From positions 295,457 to 359,456 of the forward strand of contig MKST01000011.1 in assembly GCA_001897355.1 (NCBI GenBank): 64,000 nt of DNA. Direction: 5' to 3'. A program made the position numbers and the translations under genes. This stretch comes from Solirubrobacterales bacterium 67-14 (GTDB lineage: Bacteria > Actinomycetota > Thermoleophilia > Solirubrobacterales > 70-9). Below are positions 9,090 to 17,592 of the stretch, piece by piece. The notes below the pieces were generated by a model that was not told the origin of the DNA, did not search any database, and saw only the letters and a program-made list of their open reading frames with translations. How positions within the stretch are numbered: position 1 is the first letter of the stretch; every line of letters starts with the position of its first letter.

Positions 9090-10490
9090 TCAGGCCCTGC
9101 CCAGTTCCTTCGCGACCTGGTCGGCCGAATCGCGGGCGACCGAGACCATCTGGTCGATCTCCGCCTCTTCGATCACGAAGGGCGGTGAGAAAGAGATCGT
9201 GTCGGCCTCCGGGAGGGCCCGCGAGATCACCCCCCGCTCCAGGCAGGCCTGGTTGATCCGCCGCCCGACCCCGAGCGCCGGGTCGAAGCGGACCGCCGGA
9301 TCCTTCTCGGCCACGAACTCGACCGCGGCGACCAGGCCCTTGCCGCGCACCTCGCCGACCAAGGGGTGGTCGGCGAAGGCTTCGCGCAGGTTGGAGCGCA
9401 GGCGTTCGCCCCGGACGGTGACCTGGGAGATCAGGTCCTCGTCTTCGACGATGTCGAGGTTGGCCATCGCCGCGGCGGCCGAAAGGGGGTGGGCACTGTA
9501 GGTGTATCCGTGGCCGAAGGCAAGGCCGCTGTCCGAGTGCTCGGCCAGCACGTCCCAGACCTTGCCGGTGACCAGGCAGGCGGAGAGCGGCACGTACCCG
9601 GAGGTGATCCCCTTCGCGACCGTGATCAGGTCGGGCTCCATTCCCATCACCGTCGACCCGAACCACTCGCCGAGACGGCCGAAGGCGGAGACCACCTCGT
9701 CGGCGATGAGCAGGACGTCGTGTCGGTCGAGTACCTCCTTGATGGCGGGGAAGTAGCCATCGGGAGGAATGATGACGCCCCCGGCCGCTTGGATCGGCTC
9801 GGCGATGAAAGCGGCGACGGTGTCCGGCCCCTCGTCCAGGATCAGCTGCTCGAGGTCAGCGGCGAGCCGGGCCGAGAAGTCGGCGTCGCTCTCCCCCGGC
9901 TTCGCTTCCCAGAGCCGCGATGGAGTCGTGGTGTGCCGGATGAACGGCAACGGCAGGTCGAAACCCTCGTGGAGGTTGCTGAGTCCGGTCAGCCCGGCCG
10001 TGGCGATGGTCACCCCGTGGTAGCCGCGACGGCGGGAGATGACCTTCTTCTTCTCCGGCCGCCCGAGGGCGTTGTTGTAGTACCAGACCAGTTTGATCTG
10101 GGTGTCGTTCGCGTCCGAGCCGCTGTTGCCGTAGAAGACCTTGGAGATCGGCACCGGGGCGAGCTCGGTCAGGCGCTCGGCCAGCCGGGCGGGGGTATCG
10201 GTCGCCATCGACGAGAAGGCGTGGTAATAGGGCAGCTTCAGGGTCTGGTCGTACAGCGCCTGCGCGATCCGCTCCCGCCCGTAGCCGACGTTGACGCACC
10301 AGAGCCCGGCCATGGCGTCCAGGTACTCGGTGCCGGCTTCGTCCCAGAGGGTCGAAGCCTTGCCGCGGACCATCATCCGCGGACCTGTTCGCTGATGCTC
10401 TCCGAGCACCGTGAAGGGGTGAAAGACGTGCTTCCGGTCGAGTTCGGAAGCCGCCGGCATGTCTGGGGGATTTGTTCGGCTTGCGTTCAT
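9090..10490 (-). CDS. Class III aminotransferase (omega-amino acid / putrescine-pyruvate type)
   Basis: PLP-dependent transaminase, 466 aa from the ATG at 10490. Motifs: [15 protein letters not shown] (cofactor phosphate), [25 protein letters not shown] and the lysine block [16 protein letters not shown]. Members act on beta-alanine, putrescine or GABA with pyruvate. Here it faces a succinate-semialdehyde-type dehydrogenase, which fits conversion of a terminal amine to an acid. A start 15 codons upstream (10535) is possible, but its leader would run through the operator at 10493-10507. The start at 10490 leaves the operator directly upstream, although no strong ribosome site is visible. Confidence 0.9.
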   Translation of the reverse strand: MNASRTNPPDMPAASELDRKHVFHPFTVLGEHQRTGPRMMVRGKASTLWDEAGTEYLDAMAGLWCVNVGYGRERIAQALYDQTLKLPYYHAFSSMATDTPARLAERLTELAPVPISKVFYGNSGSDANDTQIKLVWYYNNALGRPEKKKVISRRRGYHGVTIATAGLTGLSNLHEGFDLPLPFIRHTTTPSRLWEAKPGESDADFSARLAADLEQLILDEGPDTVAAFIAEPIQAAGGVIIPPDGYFPAIKEVLDRHDVLLIADEVVSAFGRLGEWFGSTVMGMEPDLITVAKGITSGYVPLSACLVTGKVWDVLAEHSDSGLAFGHGYTYSAHPLSAAAAMANLDIVEDEDLISQVTVRGERLRSNLREAFADHPLVGEVRGKGLVAAVEFVAEKDPAVRFDPALGVGRRINQACLERGVISRALPEADTISFSPPFVIEEAEIDQMVSVARDSADQVAKELGRA

Positions 10491-10492
10491 TT

Positions 10493-10507
10493 GCTCGTTA
10501 TGCGAAC
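10493..10507. promoter_or_regulatory. Operator-like palindrome GCTCG-N5-CGAAC between divergent genes
   Basis: Inverted repeat with one mismatch and a 5-base spacer (TTATG) in the divergent control region between the aminotransferase and the aldehyde dehydrogenase. It matches the core at 3201-3217 (TGTTCG TTACC CGAACA) and 13947-13961. A single site here could control both divergent units. Confidence 0.55.
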
Positions 10508-10553
10508 CTTTACATATTGACGGAGGTTTGTCCAATCGAAGGAGAAATGGCCG

Positions 10554-12023
10554 ATGGCAGCAACCGAAACCAGTCCCCTCGACAGCCGGCTCTGGCGCGA
10601 GGATCTGTTCATCGACGGCCGATGGGTCGAATCCGATTCGGGTGAACGGCTGACGGTCACCGACCCCGCGACCGGCGAGGAGATCGCCCGGGTCTCATCG
10701 GCCGGTGCGGCCGAGACCGAAGCCGCGATCGACGCCGCCGCGCGGGCGCTGCCGGCCTGGGCGGGGCTCACCGCCAAGCAGAGGGCCGGCATCATGCGGG
10801 ACTGGTTCGACCTGATCGTCGAGCACGCGGAGGAGTTGGCGGCGATCCTCGTCCTCGAGCAGGGCAAGCCGCTCGCCGAAGCGGTCGGGGAGATCCACTA
10901 CGGGGCAGGCTTCCTGGAGTGGTACGCCGAGGAGGGCAAGCGCGCCTACGGCGACGTGGTGCCGACCAACCAGGACGGGCGCCGGATCTTCGCGATCAAG
11001 CAGCCGGTCGGCGTCTGCGCCGCGATCACCCCCTGGAACTTCCCCTCGGCGATGATCATGCGCAAGGTCGCCCCCGCCCTCGGCGCCGGCTGCACCATCG
11101 TGGTCAAGCCGGCCGAGCAGACCCCCCTCTCTGCCACCGCCCTGGCCAAGCTGGCCGAGGAGGCCGGAGTCCCGGCCGGGGTGCTCAACGTGGTCACCGG
11201 TGACCCGGCCGCGATCGGCGGCGCCATCACCTCCGACGCCCGGGTGCGCCTGCTCAGCTTCACCGGGTCCACCCCGGTCGGCAAGCTGCTGATGTCACAG
11301 TGCGCCGAGACCGTCAAGCACGTCTCGCTGGAGCTCGGCGGCAACGCGCCGCTGATCGTCTTCGACGATGCCGACCTCGACGCCGCAGTCGAGGGGGCGA
11401 TGGCCTCCAAGTTCCGTAATGCCGGCCAGACCTGCGTCTGCGCCAACCGGCTGATCGTCCAGGACGGCGTCTACGACGAGTTCGTCGAGAAACTGGTCGC
11501 GGCAACGGAGGCACTCACCGTCGGCTCCGGATTCGAGGAAGGGGTCGACCAGGGCCCGCTGATCGACGACGCGGCGGTGGCCAAGGTCGAGTCCCACATC
11601 GCCGACGCGACCAGCCGCGGGGCCGAGGTCGCCACCGGCGGCACCCTCCACGAGAGAGGCGGAACCTGGTTCGCCCCGACCGTGCTGACCGGGGTCGGCC
11701 CGGAAATGCGGATCGCCTCGGAGGAGACCTTCGGGCCGGTCGCTCCCGTCTTCCGCTTCGACAGCGAGGAGGAGGCGCTCCGGATGGCCAACGCCACCGA
11801 ATCCGGCCTCGCCGCCTACTTCTTCTCGCGCGACGTCGGCCGCACCTGGCGCTTTGCCGAGCGACTCGAGTTCGGCGTGGTAGGAGTGAACACCGGAGTC
11901 ATCTCATACGAAGGGGCACCCTTCGGGGGTGTCAAGCAATCCGGCCTGGGAAGAGAGGGTTCGCGGTTCGGGCTCGACGACTTCCTGGAAATCAAGTACG
12001 TCTGTCTGGAGGGAATCGAATGA
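10554..12023 (+). CDS. gabD: NAD(P)-dependent succinate-semialdehyde dehydrogenase family protein
   Basis: Aldehyde dehydrogenase of 489 aa, oxidising a semialdehyde to the acid. The GabD-type signature is complete: [19 protein letters not shown], the general base in [16 protein letters not shown] and the catalytic Cys in [11 protein letters not shown]. The ATG has a GGAG site 9 bases upstream. Divergent from the class III aminotransferase and coupled by a 4-base overlap to an SDR. In context it likely takes the aldehyde produced by the transaminase. Succinate semialdehyde is the best family guess; other C4-C5 semialdehydes are possible. Confidence 0.88.
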   Translation: MAATETSPLDSRLWREDLFIDGRWVESDSGERLTVTDPATGEEIARVSSAGAAETEAAIDAAARALPAWAGLTAKQRAGIMRDWFDLIVEHAEELAAILVLEQGKPLAEAVGEIHYGAGFLEWYAEEGKRAYGDVVPTNQDGRRIFAIKQPVGVCAAITPWNFPSAMIMRKVAPALGAGCTIVVKPAEQTPLSATALAKLAEEAGVPAGVLNVVTGDPAAIGGAITSDARVRLLSFTGSTPVGKLLMSQCAETVKHVSLELGGNAPLIVFDDADLDAAVEGAMASKFRNAGQTCVCANRLIVQDGVYDEFVEKLVAATEALTVGSGFEEGVDQGPLIDDAAVAKVESHIADATSRGAEVATGGTLHERGGTWFAPTVLTGVGPEMRIASEETFGPVAPVFRFDSEEEALRMANATESGLAAYFFSRDVGRTWRFAERLEFGVVGVNTGVISYEGAPFGGVKQSGLGREGSRFGLDDFLEIKYVCLEGIE

Positions 12024-12790
12024 AGTCACTCGAAGGGCGCACCGCGATCGTCACCGGTTCCGCGCAAGGCATCGGCCGCGGGATCGCCGAGGTGCTCGGG
12101 CGCGAAGGTGCCAAGGTAGTGATCGCCGACATCAACGGCGAGCTGGCCGAGGCCACCGCCAGGCAGCTGGAGGACGAGGGGATCGAGGCGATCGGGGCCG
12201 GGGTCGACGTCACCGACACCGACAGCCTCGACGGGCTGGTCGCCAGGACGGTCGAAGAGTTCGGATCGATCGACATCCTCGCCGCCAATGCCGGGATCTA
12301 TCCGGCCGACCCGATCGAGGAGGTCGACCGGGCCGGCTGGGACCGGGTCATGGACCTCAACGTGGCCGGCGCGTTCTTCTCATTCCAGGCCTGCCTGCCG
12401 CAGATGCGCGAGCAGGGTTATGGCCGGGCCGTCTTCACCTCTTCGATCTCCGGGCCCTACACCGGTCATCCCGGCTACTCGCACTACGGCGCCTCGAAGG
12501 CCGCGGTGCTGGGTTTCATGCGCTCGGCCGCGATCGAGACCGCCCGGCAGGGGATCACCGTGAACGCCGTGCTGCCCGGCAACGTCCAGACCCCGGGCCT
12601 GGACGACGCCGGCGAGGAACACAAGCAGGCGATGATGGCGTCGATCCCGATGGGCGAATTCGCGACCCCGGCGGACATCGGCTGGGCGGTCCGTTTCCTC
12701 GCCTCGGAGGAGGCCCGGTACATCACCGGGCACCCGCTCGTGGTCGACGGCGGACAGGTGCTGCCGGAGACGCCGCTGGCGCTCCACTGA
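12020..12790 (+). CDS. SDR family oxidoreductase (FabG-like)
   Basis: Short-chain dehydrogenase of 256 aa with TGSAQGIG near residue 12, NAG motif (AANAGIY), catalytic Ser in TSSISG and YGASK. The ATG overlaps the aldehyde dehydrogenase stop (ATGA). It resembles 3-oxoacyl-ACP reductases, but the genomic place argues for a catabolic alcohol or keto-acid substrate rather than fatty-acid synthesis, for which a separate fabG exists at 23.4 kb. Confidence 0.85.
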   Translation: MKSLEGRTAIVTGSAQGIGRGIAEVLGREGAKVVIADINGELAEATARQLEDEGIEAIGAGVDVTDTDSLDGLVARTVEEFGSIDILAANAGIYPADPIEEVDRAGWDRVMDLNVAGAFFSFQACLPQMREQGYGRAVFTSSISGPYTGHPGYSHYGASKAAVLGFMRSAAIETARQGITVNAVLPGNVQTPGLDDAGEEHKQAMMASIPMGEFATPADIGWAVRFLASEEARYITGHPLVVDGGQVLPETPLALH

Positions 12791-12808
12791 GCGGCAGGCC
12801 GGCCCCAC

Positions 12809-13651
12809 TTGATCTCGGTCCTGCTCGGCGCCTCGGCGGCACTCTGCTGGGGTGCCCAGAACGTCTTGCTGGCCGGGGTCGCCCGCCGGGGAGACCCCGA
12901 CGTGGCGGCGCTCTGGTACGTGACCTACATGGCCCTGCTGGCCGCCCCCTTCGCGCTCGCGACCGGGGATCTCTCCGACCTGGCCGACGGCACGATCGGC
13001 TACTTCGTCCTGGCCGGGCTGGTGCAGGCCTTCGGGATGATCGCCTTCACCCGGGCGCTCGGGATCGGGCCGGTGGGAATGCTGACCGGGCTGCTCTCGC
13101 TCGAAGGCTCCGGGGCGGCGATCCTCAGCTTCGTCGCCGGCGAGTCGGTCGGCCTGCCGGTCGCGGCGGGCCTGCTGCTGGCCAGTGTCGGCGGCGTGCT
13201 GCTGGTCGCCTCCCGCTCGGGTGGATCGCCGAACCGCGGCGTAGGCCTGACCCTGGCCGCGGTCGCCTGCTTCGCGGCCAGCCTCTTCTGCCTAGGCCAC
13301 TACGAGGCCAACCTCGCGCTGACCATGCTCGTCTTCAACGGAGCCTCGTCCCTCGCCATCGCCGGCCTGCTTAAGGTGCAGGGACGGAGCCTGGCCACCG
13401 GCCGCTTCGAATCGGCCCGGTCCGAGTCGGTGATGATCCTGATCGCCGCCCTGGGCCTGCTCGGCCTGGTCTCCTTCGCCTACGGGTCGAGGCAGGGCTC
13501 GACCGCGGTGACGGCGGTCCTCTCCGCCCAGTTCGGGGCGGTCGCCGCGATCGGCGGCTACTTCCATTTCGGCGAGAAACTCGCCCCCAGCCAGATCGCC
13601 GGTTTCGCGATCCTCGCCTCGGGGGTCAGCCTGGTCGCGGCGTTCGCCTGA
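12809..13651 (+). CDS. EamA/DMT-family transporter
   Basis: Membrane protein of 280 aa with about ten hydrophobic segments in two repeats, typical of the drug/metabolite transporter superfamily. It starts at a TTG 18 bases after the SDR stop. The N-terminal segment begins LLGASAALCWGAQNVLLAG, as in EamA proteins, and the second repeat starts near GVGLTLAAVACF. It could export an amine or amino-acid by-product of this locus; that is inference. Confidence 0.82.
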   Translation: MISVLLGASAALCWGAQNVLLAGVARRGDPDVAALWYVTYMALLAAPFALATGDLSDLADGTIGYFVLAGLVQAFGMIAFTRALGIGPVGMLTGLLSLEGSGAAILSFVAGESVGLPVAAGLLLASVGGVLLVASRSGGSPNRGVGLTLAAVACFAASLFCLGHYEANLALTMLVFNGASSLAIAGLLKVQGRSLATGRFESARSESVMILIAALGLLGLVSFAYGSRQGSTAVTAVLSAQFGAVAAIGGYFHFGEKLAPSQIAGFAILASGVSLVAAFA

Positions 13652-13663
13652 CCGCGGCTTCGT

Positions 13664-13885
13664 CTAGGCGACGTCTGCCTTGGCCGGCTCCGCGGCCTTT
13701 TCGACCTCGGCCTGGGCCGGGCTGCCCTCGTCCACACTGTCTTGGCGGCTGTTCAGCCCGGACTTGAATTCACGAAGTCCCTTGCCGGCCGAGCGTCCCA
13801 GTTCCGGCAACTTTCGGGGACCGAAGATCACCAGCAGCAAGATCAGGACGATCGCTATTTCCATGGGACCGATGTTCGGAATCAC
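13664..13885 (-). CDS. tatA: Twin-arginine translocase subunit TatA/E
   Basis: Small protein of 73 aa with one N-terminal membrane helix followed by the FGPRKLPELGRSAGKG amphipathic helix diagnostic of TatA, then an acidic/alanine-rich tail. The GTG start at 13885 has a GAGGAG ribosome site; a longer in-frame extension to 13957 lacks family sequence and would overlap the palindrome. TatA oligomers form the conduit for folded Tat substrates. It is not with tatC or tatB but sits among amine catabolism genes, one of which (1693-2904) encodes a Tat substrate. Confidence 0.9.
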   Translation of the reverse strand: MIPNIGPMEIAIVLILLLVIFGPRKLPELGRSAGKGLREFKSGLNSRQDSVDEGSPAQAEVEKAAEPAKADVA

Positions 13886-13946
13886 TTTGCCTCTCCTCGT
13901 TGGATTCAGCGCAGAGCATAGCCCCTGATTCGTATTACGCGCAAAC

Positions 13947-13961
13947 GTTCGATTCACGAAC
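13947..13961. promoter_or_regulatory. Operator-like palindrome GTTCG-ATTCA-CGAAC upstream of tatA
   Basis: Perfect 5-base inverted repeat with a 5-base spacer, 62 bases before the tatA GTG start. It shares core and spacing with 3201-3217 and 10493-10507. Both this site and the one at 3201 also have a nearby CGTATT.CG sequence (13931-13940 and 3224-3233). Confidence 0.6.
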
Positions 13962-13997
13962 CCGGCCTGGGGACCGTGACCAGCGCGACCGCGACCG

Positions 13998-15053
13998 TCA
14001 ATCCGCGAGCACCTGCTCGGCGACCATCTCGCCGACCGCCGGGGCCAGCTGGAACCCCTGTCCGTTGCAGGCGCTCACGGCGGTGATCGCGCCCTTCCTC
14101 TCGATCAGGATCCGTTCGTCCGGAGTGTTCGTATAGACGCAGGTCTCGGATATCGCCGGCGCCTCCGTGACCCCGAGACGCTCGGCCACCCAGGCCGCGG
14201 TCGCCTCCACCCGCGCCGGGTCGGGGTCGGGCAGCCGGCCGGGTTCGATCACCGGCCCGAACTCATGGTCGGCGGACTTCAGCCCGAAGCCCGGGGTCCA
14301 GCCCGAGTACGGTTCGGCCCCGTCGTAGTCGATCAGCGCCGGAGGTGGTGTGCCCTCGTACCGGAAGTAGGAGACCGTCTGGGCGGTCGGCTCGAGGCCC
14401 CGCAATTCATCCCAGCCGAGCAGGGACGCGGTCCAGGCCCCGGCGACCACGACGGCCCGCCCGAACTCCAGCTCACGGTCCGGCAGCCGCAGGATCACCC
14501 TGCCGTCATCCTGCCCGACCCGCTCGACCATCCGGCCGGTACTGAGTCGCACCCCGCGGGTGCTCGCCGCCCCGAGCATCGCCGCCAGGCCGGCCTCGGC
14601 GGCGATAGTCGCCCCGTCCGGCTGCCAAAGCACCTGGTCGACGTGATCGGGCAGCCGCACCGCGGGCGCAAGCTCGGCGGCCCGCCCCGGGGTCATCAAC
14701 TCGTGCTCGACCCCGTGCTCCGCCAGCGCCCCAGCCAGCCGCTCGGCCAGGCTGCCGTAGGAGATCGCGCCGGTCGGGTGGAGGATGCGACGGCCGGATT
14801 CCCGCTCGAGCTCCCGCCAGAGGTCGTCGGCGGCGAGGCCGAGCCGCAGGTACTCGTCATCGGGGTAAGCGGCCAGGACGCGGATCCGGGCGTCGCCCTT
14901 GCTCGAGGCCGAGCCGTGCCCCGGGCGTTCGGCTTCGAGGATGGTCACCGGTTCACCGCGCCGGGCCAGCGCCCGGGCCACGGATGCCCCGACGATCCCG
15001 CCCCCGACCACTGCCGTCCCGGCTGCCCTGCTTTCGGCTTCGCGGGCGGCCAC
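13998..15053 (-). CDS. FAD-dependent amine oxidase, sarcosine oxidase (MSOX/SolA)-like
   Basis: Flavoprotein of 351 aa, somewhat short for the family. It has the dinucleotide motif AVVGGGIVGASVARAL near the N-terminus, SSKGDARIRVLAAYPDDEY (the flavin/substrate region of monomeric sarcosine oxidases) and a C-terminal CVYTNTPDERILIE block. The Cys in that block aligns with the residue that carries covalent FAD in MSOX/MTOX. Likely activity is oxidative demethylation or deamination of an N-methyl or secondary amine, releasing H2O2. The upstream decarboxylase-VOC gene ends 4 bases away, so they are cotranscribed. Confidence 0.85.
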   Translation of the reverse strand: MAAREAESRAAGTAVVGGGIVGASVARALARRGEPVTILEAERPGHGSASSKGDARIRVLAAYPDDEYLRLGLAADDLWRELERESGRRILHPTGAISYGSLAERLAGALAEHGVEHELMTPGRAAELAPAVRLPDHVDQVLWQPDGATIAAEAGLAAMLGAASTRGVRLSTGRMVERVGQDDGRVILRLPDRELEFGRAVVVAGAWTASLLGWDELRGLEPTAQTVSYFRYEGTPPPALIDYDGAEPYSGWTPGFGLKSADHEFGPVIEPGRLPDPDPARVEATAAWVAERLGVTEAPAISETCVYTNTPDERILIERKGAITAVSACNGQGFQLAPAVGEMVAEQVLAD

Positions 15054-15057
15054 CGGT

Positions 15058-16902
15058 TCAACCTCGGGCCGGTTGTACGAGTTCGATCGAAACGCCGTCG
15101 GGGTCGGTCGCGTAGAAGACCCGCGCGCCCTGCCAGGCTCCGGGCGTCTCGATCAGGAACGGGTCGGCGGGCCTCGGCCCTTCCTCGCAGATCCGACGGT
15201 GGACCGCCTCGATGTCGGAGACCCGGAGGGCGACGTGGACCTGGTCGCCCGCCTTCGCCGGATCCGGCGGTCGCGGCCCGCCGTACTCGATCAGCTCGAC
15301 CACCTGCCCGTCCCCCACTTCGACGTCCGCCCACCGGATCGGCACCTCGCCGCGGCCGGTGATCGCGAACTCGTCGGTGCCGTCGGACTCGCCGCGAGCC
15401 CGTAGCTCGAGGCCGAGCACCTCGCAGTAGAAGTGGACCGAGCGGCCGAGATCGGCGCAGTTCACCGCGACGTGGTCGATCAGGTACGGCCGCCAGGGTC
15501 GCGGACCGTCGGCCTTCTCCTCGGCCAGGTGTTCCGGCACGAGGTCGCGGGCGAAGACGTCGTCGACCGTTTCGTGGCGCCGGACCAGCTCGGCCTCCCG
15601 ACCGTGGACGAGGACGGTGCCGGGACGGGGCAGGGAATTGAAGTTGTGGGAGCCCGCATCCTGGTAGGCGCCGGTGTCGAGGAAGGCGAGCAGGTCGCCC
15701 GCCTCGACCCGGGGGAGTTCCGCGTCGGGAATGATCACGTCCAGCGCACAGGTCCGACCGGTCACATCCGCGGTGATCTCCGGGGCGGCCAGGGGCCGCT
15801 CGACGACCAGGCAGCGCCAGCGGTTGAACTCGAGGTTGACATCGGGCAGATAGGCATCCGAGCTGTCGGTCTCGACCCAGGTCATCGGTTGCGGGCCGGC
15901 CTGGCGTTTGACGTTGCCGACCCTGGCCAAGTGGATGCCCGCGTCACCGTAGATCGCCCGGCCCGGCTCGAGTTCGATTCGCACCGAAGCCGGGTCGACC
16001 CCGATCGACCGCAGGCCTCCTTCCAGGGCCGGGCAGATCGCGGCCGCGTACTGCTCGGGTCCGGGCGCGAGGCCGTCGTCGGCCTGGCGGCGTTGCGGCA
16101 AGAGCCGGCCGAAGGGGTCGCGGGGAACGGGGAAGCCGCCGCCGATGTCGATCTCGGACGGCGACCAACCGACCAGCCTGGCGCGAAACCCTTCGATGAT
16201 CTCGACCAGGTCGCCGACCGCTTCGACCCAGACCTCCGGGTCGGCGCTGTGGCGCCCGATGTGGAAATGGATCCCGCGAAGCTCGATCTCCGGGGCGACC
16301 CGATCGAGGGCGAGGAGATCCCCGGTCGGGATGCCGGCCTTGTAGCGCTGGTAGGCCTCGTGGATCGAGTCGCCGGCGGCCGACATCTCGGAGGCCGAGG
16401 CCTGGCCCGCCAAGTCGGGACGGATCCGCAACCTCACGCGGGCCGGCCTGCCGACCGCGCGCGACGCCGCCGCCGCGGTCTCCAGCTCGCCGATGTCGTC
16501 GAGCGTGATCATCACCCCTGCCCGGACCGCCCGCTCGAGCAGACCTTGGCTCTTCATCGGCCCGTTCAGCGAGATCTTCTCCGGTGGCGTCCCGGTCCTG
16601 AGCGCCGCTTCGAACTCTCCCTCGCCGAAGACGTCGCAGCCGGCGCCAGCCAGGGTCAGGACGCGGCGCAGGGCCAACGAGCCGTTCGCCTTGATCGAGG
16701 GCAACAGTAGCGTCGGCCCCGGCCAGTGCCGCTCGAATGCCGATTGGAACCTGCTGAGGTTCCGTCGCAGCTGGTCCTCGGAAACCACGTGGAGCGGGGT
16801 TCCGAATCGGCGCGCCAGGTCGGCCGCGCGGCATTCCTCCACGAGCAACTCATCGTCCCTCACCGACAGCATCTCGTCGATCGTTTTCCGGCTTGTTTCC
16901 AC
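15058..16902 (-). CDS. Fold-III PLP decarboxylase fused to a VOC (glyoxalase-like) domain
   Basis: Protein of 614 aa. Residues 1 to about 465 form a diaminopimelate/ornithine-decarboxylase-type enzyme: PLP lysine in LLPSIKANGS (K71), HFHIGRHS, the glycine loop EIDIGGGFP, EPGRAIYGDAG and FNSLPRPG. The usual decarboxylase Cys-Asp motif region reads FLDTGAYQDA. Residues 473-614 are a complete VOC domain starting LIDHVAVNCADLGRSVHFY and ending GVSIELVQP. The GTG start has a GGAG site. Such a fusion is unusual. It may decarboxylate an amino acid and act on the product, feeding the amine oxidase just downstream. Confidence 0.85.
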   Translation of the reverse strand: METSRKTIDEMLSVRDDELLVEECRAADLARRFGTPLHVVSEDQLRRNLSRFQSAFERHWPGPTLLLPSIKANGSLALRRVLTLAGAGCDVFGEGEFEAALRTGTPPEKISLNGPMKSQGLLERAVRAGVMITLDDIGELETAAAASRAVGRPARVRLRIRPDLAGQASASEMSAAGDSIHEAYQRYKAGIPTGDLLALDRVAPEIELRGIHFHIGRHSADPEVWVEAVGDLVEIIEGFRARLVGWSPSEIDIGGGFPVPRDPFGRLLPQRRQADDGLAPGPEQYAAAICPALEGGLRSIGVDPASVRIELEPGRAIYGDAGIHLARVGNVKRQAGPQPMTWVETDSSDAYLPDVNLEFNRWRCLVVERPLAAPEITADVTGRTCALDVIIPDAELPRVEAGDLLAFLDTGAYQDAGSHNFNSLPRPGTVLVHGREAELVRRHETVDDVFARDLVPEHLAEEKADGPRPWRPYLIDHVAVNCADLGRSVHFYCEVLGLELRARGESDGTDEFAITGRGEVPIRWADVEVGDGQVVELIEYGGPRPPDPAKAGDQVHVALRVSDIEAVHRRICEEGPRPADPFLIETPGAWQGARVFYATDPDGVSIELVQPARG

Positions 16903-16919
16903 GTCGTTCTCCAGTATGT

Positions 16920-16931
16920 GTACAATTGTAC
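16920..16931. promoter_or_regulatory. Perfect 12-base palindrome GTACAATTGTAC, likely TetR operator
   Basis: Lies in the 36-base divergent gap between the decarboxylase-VOC fusion and the TetR gene, 7 bases before the regulator ATG. Such placement is typical of an autoregulated TetR operator that also controls the divergent gene. Confidence 0.7.
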
Positions 16932-16938
16932 TGTACTA

Positions 16939-17592
16939 ATGTCCACATCGGCCAAAAGCCTGCTTTCGACTGATGCCCGGAAGGGCCGCGAAACCCGCGG
17001 CGACGCCCGTCGCGCCCTCTTGCTCCAGACCACCTTGCGGCTGATCGGCGAGCAGGGGATCGCCGCGGTCAACCATCGTTCGGTCGCCAAGGCGGCCGAC
17101 GTCCCGCTCGGGTCCACCACCTACTGGTTCGGGTCGCGGCAGGAAATGCTGACCGAGGCGCTGCGTGAGTTCGTCAGGGTGGAGAACGACACCCTCGAGT
17201 TCAGGCTGAGCGGGATCGCCGAGGAAGGGATGCCGACCGACGAGCTGGTCGATGCCTTCGCCGCCCACCTCGCTTCACAGCTGGGTGAGGACCGCTGGCG
17301 CACCGTTGCCCAGTACACGCTGATGCAGGAGGCGATCCGAGACCCGGAGCTGGAGGCGATCTGCCGCGAGTGGTCCGAAGCCTGGACCCAGGCCCTCACC
17401 CCCCTCTTCGAACGCCTCGGCGCCGCCGACCCGGAACTCGAGTCCGGCACCTTCCTCGCCCTGCTCGACGGACTGCTGATCAACCAGCTCGCCACCCCGG
17501 ACCCGGACGCCGAGGAGCGCCTCCTGCGCCCCGCCCTTGAAGCCTGGTTCACCCGATTCGAAGAACCCGAAGCCGACCGGAGGCACCCATGA
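16939..17592 (+). CDS. TetR/AcrR family transcriptional regulator
   Basis: Repressor-type regulator of 217 aa. The N-terminal helix-turn-helix runs through LLQTTLRLIGEQGIAAVNHRSVAKAADVPLGSTTYWF (about residues 28-65), followed by a helical ligand domain. The start is set at the ATG at 16939; longer frames upstream cross the divergent gene. Little leader is available, so the mRNA may be leaderless. It probably controls the divergent decarboxylase-VOC and amine oxidase genes and the following binding protein, whose start overlaps its stop. Confidence 0.87.
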   Translation: MSTSAKSLLSTDARKGRETRGDARRALLLQTTLRLIGEQGIAAVNHRSVAKAADVPLGSTTYWFGSRQEMLTEALREFVRVENDTLEFRLSGIAEEGMPTDELVDAFAAHLASQLGEDRWRTVAQYTLMQEAIRDPELEAICREWSEAWTQALTPLFERLGAADPELESGTFLALLDGLLINQLATPDPDAEERLLRPALEAWFTRFEEPEADRRHP

